A stretch of 64,000 nt of DNA from Desulfosarcina widdelii. Lineage in GTDB: Bacteria; Desulfobacterota; Desulfobacteria; Desulfobacterales; Desulfosarcinaceae. Where the stretch lies: the NCBI RefSeq assembly GCF_009688965.1, contig NZ_AP021875.1:2976001-3040000 (forward strand), in the 5' to 3' direction. Below, one piece after another: positions 40,520 through 47,372 of the stretch. The notes below the pieces were generated by a model. It saw only the letters and a list, made by a program, of their open reading frames with translations, was not told where the DNA came from and searched no databases. Each line of letters opens with the position of its first letter. Position 1 is the stretch's first letter. Position numbers and translations under genes: made by a program.

Positions 40520-41914
40520 ATGGCACAACATCTTCTCATCGTCGATGACGAACCGGACATGCTCACCCTGCTCAAAAGAAGCCTGGAGCCCGAACTCGGG
40601 TGCCGGGTGGACACCGCCGCCTCGGGAGAAATGGCCCTGGATATGATCCGCGACGGCGACTACGACCTGGTGCTGGCGGACATTAAAATGCCCGGTATCA
40701 GCGGTCTCGAAGTGCTCGAACGGGTCAAATCCGACCACGAGGAGATCACCTTCGTCATGATGACCGCCTACGGTCATATCGAAATGGCTGTGGAAGCCAT
40801 GAAACGCGGCGCCTACGATTTCATCACCAAGCCCTTCGATCACGATGCCCTGGTGATGCGTCTGGAAAAAGCCTTTGAACGCAGCCGGCTTTTGAAAGAA
40901 AACCTGCGGCTTCATCACGAGTGCCACTCGACGGACATGTTTCAGGAACTGGTGGGTAAAAGCCCAAAAATGCAGCGCGTGTACGAAACGATCCGTACGG
41001 TGGCCCAGAACGACCTCACGGTGCTGATCACCGGCGAGTCGGGTACGGGCAAAGACTTGGCCGCACGGGCGGTGCATGCCCTGAGCAACCGCAGCAAGCG
41101 ATCCTTTATCGCAGTGAACTGCCCCACGGTTCCCGAACACATTCTGGAAAGTGAGTTGTTCGGTTACAAGAAAGGCGCCTTCACCCATGCCACCAGCGAC
41201 AAGAAGGGACTTTTCCAGGAAGCCCATACCGGTACGATCTTCCTCGACGAGATCGGGGACATCACCCCCACAATCCAGACCAAACTGCTGCGGGTATTGC
41301 AGGAAAAAGAGATCAAACCCTTGGGCGACGCCCGTCCCGTCCAGGTGGATGTGCGCATCATCGCCTCTACCAATCAGCCGTTGGCCGAAAAAATCAAATC
41401 CGGAGATTTCCGCGAGGATTTTTTCTACCGGCTCAACGTGCTTCCCATACGGCTGCCGCCGCTTCGGGAACGGGTGGAGGACATTCCCCTGATTGCCAAC
41501 CATCTGCTGGAGAAGCATTGCCGCAAGCTTGGAAAAGCGTCGAAGCGATTTTCACCGGCGTTGATGGACGCCTTTGTCGCGCGCAGATGGGAGGGAAACG
41601 TTCGTGAAATGGAAAATATGATCATGCAGGGGATTCTGTTTTCCCAATCCGATGAAATTACCTTGAAGGACGTGAAAATCGGTCGGAAACCCCCAGCGGT
41701 ACCGGAGGCCGAAATCACACCGAACTTGGACCAGCCGTACAAGCAGGCCAAGGAGAACAACCTGAAGGCCTTCAATTCAGCCTATATCGGCCATATGCTC
41801 TCGCAAAGCAAAGGCAACGTGACCCAGGCGGCCAAGGCCTGCGGCCTCGAACGCCAGGCCCTGCAACAAATCATGCGCCGCTACGACATTTCGGCGGAGC
41901 CGTACCGCCGGTAA
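40520..41914 (+). CDS. Sigma-54-dependent response regulator (NtrC family)
   Basis: The 464-residue product has a receiver domain (acidic D9-D10, phospho-acceptor D54 in LADIKMPG, K104-like TKPF), an AAA+ domain and a Fis-type helix-turn-helix (GNVTQAAKACGLERQAL). Walker A is GESGTGKD (usually GKE), Walker B is GTIFLDEIGD. The sigma-54 contact loop reads GAFTHA instead of the canonical GAFTGA. It is likely to act at the sigma-54 promoter at 35361 and so autoregulate the module. The ATG has only a GGGAGATAGACC-type site upstream. Confidence 0.95.
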   Translation: MAQHLLIVDDEPDMLTLLKRSLEPELGCRVDTAASGEMALDMIRDGDYDLVLADIKMPGISGLEVLERVKSDHEEITFVMMTAYGHIEMAVEAMKRGAYDFITKPFDHDALVMRLEKAFERSRLLKENLRLHHECHSTDMFQELVGKSPKMQRVYETIRTVAQNDLTVLITGESGTGKDLAARAVHALSNRSKRSFIAVNCPTVPEHILESELFGYKKGAFTHATSDKKGLFQEAHTGTIFLDEIGDITPTIQTKLLRVLQEKEIKPLGDARPVQVDVRIIASTNQPLAEKIKSGDFREDFFYRLNVLPIRLPPLRERVEDIPLIANHLLEKHCRKLGKASKRFSPALMDAFVARRWEGNVREMENMIMQGILFSQSDEITLKDVKIGRKPPAVPEAEITPNLDQPYKQAKENNLKAFNSAYIGHMLSQSKGNVTQAAKACGLERQALQQIMRRYDISAEPYRR

Positions 41915-41936
41915 CAGGTGCAGGCAGGGAAAACGA

Positions 41937-42416
41937 TTACTCGACGGGCAGTCCGCTTTCACGCCAGCGGGTCAGTCCGTTTTTGAGGTAGCCGACATTC
42001 TCGAAACCGTTAAGCACGAGAAGTTCGGCCAGTTCCTCGGCCAGCGGGCAACTTTCTCCGTCGCAATAGGTAACGATCCGCGTCGCAGGATCGGTGGCGG
42101 GAATAAAGTCCGGCAGCCAGGCATCCGGCTCGGTAACGTTAAGATTAACGGCACCCTGGATGTGCCCGGCCTCATAATCGGCCCGATGCCGGGAGTCCGC
42201 AAAAAGGACGCCTTCCTCTTTGAAAAGATGCCGGGCTTCTTCGACCGAAATTTCCCGGACCCCTAAAGTCTGCTGAATCGTTTGGACGTCACCGCCGTTG
42301 GACCGGTCAACGACGGGCGCGATCCTATCGGGCCGGATAATATGGATTGCGATGGCAATCCCGACCGCTGCCAGGATAAGGATCGTCGCTTCTTTGATGG
42401 TCTGTTTGATCGTCAT
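41937..42416 (-). CDS. Membrane-anchored rhodanese domain protein
   Basis: The 159-residue product has an N-terminal membrane anchor (ATILILAAVGIAIAIHII) and a single rhodanese domain outside or beneath the membrane. Family markers are FADSRHRADYEAGHIQGAVN and the active-site loop YCDGESCPLA with the catalytic cysteine. It may move sulfane sulfur or bind oxyanions. The ATG at 42416 is preferred over 42476 because the anchor then starts at residue ~9. It is convergent with the sigma-54 regulator. Confidence 0.9.
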   Translation of the reverse strand: MTIKQTIKEATILILAAVGIAIAIHIIRPDRIAPVVDRSNGGDVQTIQQTLGVREISVEEARHLFKEEGVLFADSRHRADYEAGHIQGAVNLNVTEPDAWLPDFIPATDPATRIVTYCDGESCPLAEELAELLVLNGFENVGYLKNGLTRWRESGLPVE

Positions 42417-42565
42417 GGATGACCCTTTTGTTTTATCCATGCACGGTATTGCAATTTGCAGCCGGATTGTCCACAATTGTTTTTCGCTGGTTAAAGGAGT
42501 ACAAAAACGGTTCCAAGATCGTGGGCGGGCTGCCGTGGCCGCCCATTTCAGATAGGAGATGAATG

Positions 42566-42757
42566 ATGTGTGATATCAGTGTATTTATCAGGAAAAACGG
42601 CGCCGAAGAGAAGGTGCTGGAAAACGTGGACATCATCGAGGAAGTGGCCGGCGGCGGTATGCGTCTGGTCAACATATTCGGCGAGGAAGAAACCATCAGC
42701 GCTAGGATGATCCTGTACAACAACAGCGAAAAACGGATGGTATTTACGCCGGTGTGA
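42566..42757 (+). CDS. CooT family nickel-binding protein
   Basis: The 63-residue product begins Met-Cys (MCDISVFIRKNGAEE), and in CooT this second-residue Cys is the nickel ligand. It continues with a small beta barrel (VLENVDIIEEVAGGGMRLVNIFGEEE). CooT proteins help to insert nickel into CO dehydrogenase. For that reason the second of two adjacent ATGs (42566) was chosen; 42563 is equally well placed behind TAGGAG. It stands alone, 16 kb from the acs operon. Confidence 0.85.
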   Translation: MCDISVFIRKNGAEEKVLENVDIIEEVAGGGMRLVNIFGEEETISARMILYNNSEKRMVFTPV

Positions 42758-42786
42758 CGTCAAGCGGCCGGCTGTAGACATCAATA

Positions 42787-44235
42787 CTATTGATTGTCGA
42801 TCCACGCCTGCTCCCTGCGGACAATGGAAGCAATGGCCTCGCGAACCTTTTCCGGCAGCGCTTCGGCGGTATGCGTATCCAGGATTCGGTCGACCTCCCT
42901 GGCCGCCTTTTCCTCAAGCGTCAGGCGCCCGTTTTTCTCCCACATCGAGTAGGGTCCTTTGTCGAAAAGCTTCGAATAAAACGGCTCCTTGTAATGCCTT
43001 AAGGTATGCGGGTGCTGCAGGAAGCTTCCCGTTGGCCCGACTTCGTGGATGGCGTCCAGGGCCAGGGTTTCGTCGTCCACGACAACTCCCCGGGTGGCGG
43101 CCCGGAGAAAACCGATGGTTTCGCTGGCCATTACCTGCAATTGCAGGGAGCCCTGAATGCCCGAATCCATGAACCCCACATCGTGAACGATGTTGGCGCC
43201 GTGGAGCAGTGCAGTCATGAGGCTGACAGTACACTCCATGCCGGCCTGGTGGTCGAGAACCTTGGCATCGGTGGACCCGCCCAGGCCGAACACCGGAAGA
43301 TCGTAGTATTTCCCCATGCTTGTGGGCACCCCCTGCTCGTCGGCCAACACATAATTGCCCACCATGGTTTTGAGGTTATAAGGGCCGCCGTTCCAGCCCG
43401 GCACGGCAATGGGAACGCCGGGGCGGACCAGTTGGGACAGCACGACGCCCAGAAGAATGCCGGCATTCATGGAGGCCATGCAACCGGCGATGGTGGCCGG
43501 TGAATTGACGCCGCCGGCGTTCAATGGGATCCACAGCTGAGGCAGCCCCTTTTCGGCCAGGTAGATGCATTTCTGGAGCGATTCCGCATTGGCTACCAAC
43601 CCTGCCGTGACGTTGATGTAGCAGGTGGCGAAAGGATATTGCCGAAATGCCTCTTCGCCGCCGGCAACGGCTTCGCACATTTCCACGGCCGCGACGCAGC
43701 CCTGGAAATCCGGGGAAACGAAAACGATGGGTTTGGTGGTGTGGTTAAGCATCACTTCCATCTGATAGCGGTCGTAAATGCGTGCATCGACGTCTTTGGG
43801 CAGGAATAGCGACATGACGAAATCGATCTCGGGCAGAAAGTCCATCACTTTTGTTGCCGCGACAACATCGGCAAGCAGCGGTTCGCGGCGCTTCCCCGTC
43901 CGATGATCCAGAACGTTCAGGCAGTCCGAACCGCCTCCATAATACGTGTTGTGCCCCCAGGCGCGAATCGCCGGCCGCTTGGCCCGATCATACAACGTAA
44001 GCCTGCGGGGGGCGCTGGCAAGGGCTCGGGTGACCATGAATTCCGGGATACGGATACGGACTCCGTCGACGCTGGCTCCTCCGGCTGCCAGGATCTTCCG
44101 GGCGTTTTCGTCGTGAACGTCCACCCCGGTCCGCTCCAGGATCTCCAAGGTGGCGATGTGAATGCGGTCGCACTCGTCGTGGCCCATACGGGCATAATGG
44201 GCGCTGGCCATGCGGGTTTCGCCGGTCGGTATCAT
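42787..44235 (-). CDS. Trimethylamine methyltransferase family protein (MttB-like, non-pyrrolysine)
   Basis: The 482-residue product belongs to the MttB superfamily (ATLEILERTGVDVHDENAR near the N-terminus, then YYGGGSDCLNVLDH, INVTAGLVANAESLQ, GIQGSLQLQVMASETIGFLRA, HEVGPTGSFLQHPHTLRHYK). No in-frame amber codon is present, so it is not a pyrrolysine trimethylamine enzyme; relatives of this type demethylate glycine betaine, proline betaine or carnitine and pass the methyl group to a corrinoid protein. Such a corrinoid protein is not encoded next to it. The ATG at 44235 follows AGGAAGGG. Confidence 0.92.
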   Translation of the reverse strand: MIPTGETRMASAHYARMGHDECDRIHIATLEILERTGVDVHDENARKILAAGGASVDGVRIRIPEFMVTRALASAPRRLTLYDRAKRPAIRAWGHNTYYGGGSDCLNVLDHRTGKRREPLLADVVAATKVMDFLPEIDFVMSLFLPKDVDARIYDRYQMEVMLNHTTKPIVFVSPDFQGCVAAVEMCEAVAGGEEAFRQYPFATCYINVTAGLVANAESLQKCIYLAEKGLPQLWIPLNAGGVNSPATIAGCMASMNAGILLGVVLSQLVRPGVPIAVPGWNGGPYNLKTMVGNYVLADEQGVPTSMGKYYDLPVFGLGGSTDAKVLDHQAGMECTVSLMTALLHGANIVHDVGFMDSGIQGSLQLQVMASETIGFLRAATRGVVVDDETLALDAIHEVGPTGSFLQHPHTLRHYKEPFYSKLFDKGPYSMWEKNGRLTLEEKAAREVDRILDTHTAEALPEKVREAIASIVRREQAWIDNQ

Positions 44236-44269
44236 GTTTTCCCTTCCTATTGACAGGTCAACTTAATGG

Positions 44270-44944
44270 TTAATCGTAATTCTCGATAAACAGCCGCGAA
44301 TCGCCGAACCGCCCGTCGATGACAGCCGTGGCGTCTTTAATCATATCACGCCGCCCGCACAGGTAGAAATCGTAGGTGCCGGGAGCCAACTCCGATTTCA
44401 AGTAATCGGTGACACGACCCGCATAGACCTCGATCCCGTCTTCCGGGATTGTGGCTGGCCTGCCAATGCAGGCAAAATACCCTTGTACGGCAGGTGCCAG
44501 GACGTTTCGATAAATCAATCCGTCGGCATGGTGCACGCCATGCAGCAGCAATGCACGCTCCACGCCGCTGCGGCAAAAGGCCACGAAGGGGGCGATTCCG
44601 GTGCCCGTAGCCACGAACACTGCCGGGTTGGCTGCCCCCTGGTAGATGAAATGCCCCAGCGGACCGGACGCCTGAAACCGGCTTCCAATCCGGGCCTGTC
44701 GGATTGCGGTGGAAAAGCGCCCCCCGTCTGCCACGGCGATGCAGAAATCGATGGTCTGCGCTTCAGGACGGGAAACCATGGTATAATCCCTCTGGACCCC
44801 ATCCACCGTAAAACGCAAAAACTGGCCCGGGAAAAAAGTAAAACCGTCCGGGCGCCGCAGCCGGAATTCGAGGACACCGGGCGCCAGCCGTCGCCGGTCC
44901 ACCAATACCGCTGAAAAATTCGGTTTGCCGCTCAGGCCTCCCAC
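44270..44944 (-). CDS. FNR-like flavin reductase
   Basis: The 224-residue product has a ferredoxin-reductase fold: the FAD motif RDYTMVS, a GTGIAPF nucleotide-binding loop and a C-terminal YLCGRRDMI motif for the nicotinamide. It lacks an iron-sulfur domain. It starts with GTG inside the end of the adenosyltransferase gene (13-base overlap). Because of that coupling it may reduce cob(III/II)alamin for adenosylation, but any flavin or ferredoxin reductase role is possible. Confidence 0.88.
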   Translation of the reverse strand: MGGLSGKPNFSAVLVDRRRLAPGVLEFRLRRPDGFTFFPGQFLRFTVDGVQRDYTMVSRPEAQTIDFCIAVADGGRFSTAIRQARIGSRFQASGPLGHFIYQGAANPAVFVATGTGIAPFVAFCRSGVERALLLHGVHHADGLIYRNVLAPAVQGYFACIGRPATIPEDGIEVYAGRVTDYLKSELAPGTYDFYLCGRRDMIKDATAVIDGRFGDSRLFIENYD

Positions 44945-45498
44945 AAAAAGTCCCCCTGGCCCGACAGATGGTTGCAGTATCTTGCAAGGACAAACAGATA
45001 ATCGGAAAGTCGATTGAGGAAAACCAGGATATGGACCATAGTTTCGCCGGCGCCGTCATTATCCGATTCGACCAGGGAAATGGTCCGTCGCTCCGTCCGC
45101 CGGCAGACGGTCCGCGCCATATGTGCCAGCGAAGCGGAGAGGTGGCCGCCGGGCAGGATGAACTGTTTCAGCTCTGGAAGGGAAGCGTTCATCCGGTCGA
45201 TGGCATCCTCCAGCCATTTGGCCGGCGCTTCGGTGAAAGGTTTCAAAAAGCGGGTGGTAGCGGCATGGGGCGTGGTCGCCATCCAGGCCCCTGCATCCAG
45301 GAGCATCCCCTGAACGAACTGGATCTCTTTTTTCAGGTCGTTATGCTTGGGTTCGAGCGCTGCCGCCACAGCCCCCATGACGGAATTCAGTTCGTCCAGG
45401 TCGCCGTAGGCCTCGATGCGAAGGCTGCTTTTGGACACCCGTTCTCCGCTGAAAAGGCTGGTTTTCCCCCGATCCCCCGTACCGGTGTAAATCTTCAT
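44932..45498 (-). CDS. Cob(I)alamin adenosyltransferase (PduO type)
   Basis: The 188-residue product adds the adenosyl group from ATP to Co(I) corrinoid. PduO motifs are clear: KIYTGTGDRGKTSLFSG at the N-terminus, RIEAYGDLDELNS, FILPGGHLSASLAHMARTVCRRTERR, and FLNRLSDYLFVLARY. It forms a trimer of helical bundles in the cytoplasm. It overlaps the flavin reductase and lies 51 bp after the MFS gene on the same strand. Confidence 0.95.
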   Translation of the reverse strand: MKIYTGTGDRGKTSLFSGERVSKSSLRIEAYGDLDELNSVMGAVAAALEPKHNDLKKEIQFVQGMLLDAGAWMATTPHAATTRFLKPFTEAPAKWLEDAIDRMNASLPELKQFILPGGHLSASLAHMARTVCRRTERRTISLVESDNDGAGETMVHILVFLNRLSDYLFVLARYCNHLSGQGDFLWEA

Positions 45499-45549
45499 AC
45501 CACCTCCAAAGCCCCGAATCGACCGGACCCGTTAAAAGAATATTTGACG

Positions 45550-46785
45550 TTATTGGTCGGACCGCATTCGGATCAATCGGCCGGCCACAAAATACCAGAT
45601 GGCGGACAAAACCTGAAGGCCAATCATGAGACCGAACCCGGTCCGGTAGCCGGCCAGGGCGTAGCTTCCGTGTTCGCCCACTGGCCAGAGGCCGATGACC
45701 AGGCCGATGGCCCACTGGCCGGCAAAGGCGGCCACGAAGACCAGCAGGTTGATGGCGGTGGTGACCCGCCCGGACAGATGAACCGGAAATTTCTGGGACA
45801 ACGCCGCATAGGCAAGAATCCCGGACGTGCCGAAGAAACCGAAAAACGGCCAGACGAATTTTGCCCACGCGATGGGCGCTGCCAGCAATAAGACCTGCGT
45901 TCCCATGAAAAGGTTCATCCCTGTCACCGCTGTGCTGCGCACGGGGATGCCAGAACGGCTGAGACGTTCTGCCAGTGATCCCAGCAAAATCCATCCGCAG
46001 ATCATGGCTACGGCAATCCAGAAAAGGATGCCGGCAGCAGCCATGCGGTCCATCCCGGCCACGTCCTTGAGCCAGGGACCGGCCCACAGTCCCTGGATGG
46101 AAAGAAATGCGGCCTGGGACACGGTGGTCAACGGCGCCGTCCGCCAGAATTCCAGGCTGGTAAACACCGTCCGCACCCCCTGCAGCGCATCGCTGAAGCG
46201 CTCCCCTGCACCGCTGGACGATTTTTGCGGTACAACCGTATAAACGGATACGGACACCACCAGGGTCAATCCGGCCAGGACCATAAAAACGCCGCGCCAA
46301 TCGGTGATCTGCAGGGCAGCTTCCACCGGCGAGGTCGCCGCCAGCGCACCGAGACCTCCGGCTGCCATCTGAAAACCGTTCACCAGGGGCCACTTCTCTT
46401 TGGGAAACCACAGGGTATAGGCTTTAAAGGCCGCCATGAGGCAGGCCGAAACACCGAAACCAATCAATGCCCGGGCGACCACCAGACCGACCAGGGTTCC
46501 GGAGCGGGAAAACAGATAGGCGCCCCCGGCGGCAAAAATCAGCAGAACGGACTCGGTCCGCCGTGGGCCGTAGCGGTCCAGCAGCAATCCCAGCGGCAGT
46601 TGAAAGGAGGCGAAGGAGATGAAATAAGTCGCGGTCAAAAGCCCCAAGGCCGAGGGTCCGATGCCCAGATCGCCCACCAGGTCCGGTGCGATCACCGCAT
46701 TGACCACCCGGTAGAGATAGGAAAGAAAATAACCGGCGGCAAAGGGAAAAAAGACACGCAAGCTGGTCGCAAGGGAAACCTTCAT
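45550..46785 (-). CDS. Major facilitator superfamily transporter
   Basis: The 411-residue product has about twelve membrane helices and an MFS loop motif after helix 2 (GLLLDRYGPRRTES), with a similar loop in the second half. The helix-rich first part (FFPFAAGYFLSYLYRVVNAVIAP) resembles the anion/nitrate-type porters. The substrate is unknown. It lies within the minus-strand gene run between the phosphatase and the adenosyltransferase, so a corrinoid- or methylated-compound-related substrate is possible but unproven. Confidence 0.9.
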   Translation of the reverse strand: MKVSLATSLRVFFPFAAGYFLSYLYRVVNAVIAPDLVGDLGIGPSALGLLTATYFISFASFQLPLGLLLDRYGPRRTESVLLIFAAGGAYLFSRSGTLVGLVVARALIGFGVSACLMAAFKAYTLWFPKEKWPLVNGFQMAAGGLGALAATSPVEAALQITDWRGVFMVLAGLTLVVSVSVYTVVPQKSSSGAGERFSDALQGVRTVFTSLEFWRTAPLTTVSQAAFLSIQGLWAGPWLKDVAGMDRMAAAGILFWIAVAMICGWILLGSLAERLSRSGIPVRSTAVTGMNLFMGTQVLLLAAPIAWAKFVWPFFGFFGTSGILAYAALSQKFPVHLSGRVTTAINLLVFVAAFAGQWAIGLVIGLWPVGEHGSYALAGYRTGFGLMIGLQVLSAIWYFVAGRLIRMRSDQ

Positions 46786-46834
46786 GCAAACCGGCCACTC
46801 ATGAAAAGGATGCTTTCATCTACTGGCTCGCTCC

Positions 46835-47302
46835 CTAATCAGGCCTACCGGCCATCCTCGTTTTTAAGGCGATGCTATATTTGCGGAGCAATTTCCACTG
46901 GCAGTAGTTGGACGGGTTGGTGCGGTTTTTTTTCAACCTTTTCTCGACATCTTTGAGGCTCAACCCCGTTCTCATCAGGTAGGCGCCCACAAAGGTACCG
47001 GTGCGCCCTACCCCAAAACGGCAATGCACCAATACTTTTCGTCCTTTGGCGATCTGCCTGTCTACCCATCGAAGCGCGGCTTCCATTTTTTCCATATCAG
47101 GTGCACATTCGTCAAGCGTCGGGAGAAAACACACCGCAAACCCGGTTTCCTGCTGAATCTCGTACAACTCTTTAAATTCACTACACAAATTTACGATCGA
47201 GCTGATTCCATGGGCTTTGATTTCCTCCAGATCCTGGTAGGAATGCGGTGCGTGGCCCGCCGCCAGTTGTTCGGTAATCCAAGTCAGTTTGTAACCACTC
47301 AC
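46835..47302 (-). CDS. Dual-specificity / tyrosine phosphatase-like protein
   Basis: The 155-residue product has the cysteine-phosphatase signature VHCRFGVGRTG (HCx5RT form) and an upstream catalytic-acid loop with Asp in PTLDECAPD. The remaining fold (GISSIVNLCSEFKELYEI) matches the atypical dual-specificity group. It lies 70 bp after the PEP-synthase-like gene, and bacterial regulators of such dikinases are phosphotransfer enzymes, so it may act on that protein; this is inference. Confidence 0.9.
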   Translation of the reverse strand: MSGYKLTWITEQLAAGHAPHSYQDLEEIKAHGISSIVNLCSEFKELYEIQQETGFAVCFLPTLDECAPDMEKMEAALRWVDRQIAKGRKVLVHCRFGVGRTGTFVGAYLMRTGLSLKDVEKRLKKNRTNPSNYCQWKLLRKYSIALKTRMAGRPD

Positions 47303-47372
47303 CGGTCATTCCTCTCTACGATGCGCGCGTTTCTTTTTATCGGATTTCGTAAGTTTTGCAAAACCGCCATGC

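Noticed and set aside
45341..46411. 356-codon minus-strand frame spanning the MFS and adenosyltransferase genes
   Set aside because: It mixes shadows of two certain genes in other frames.
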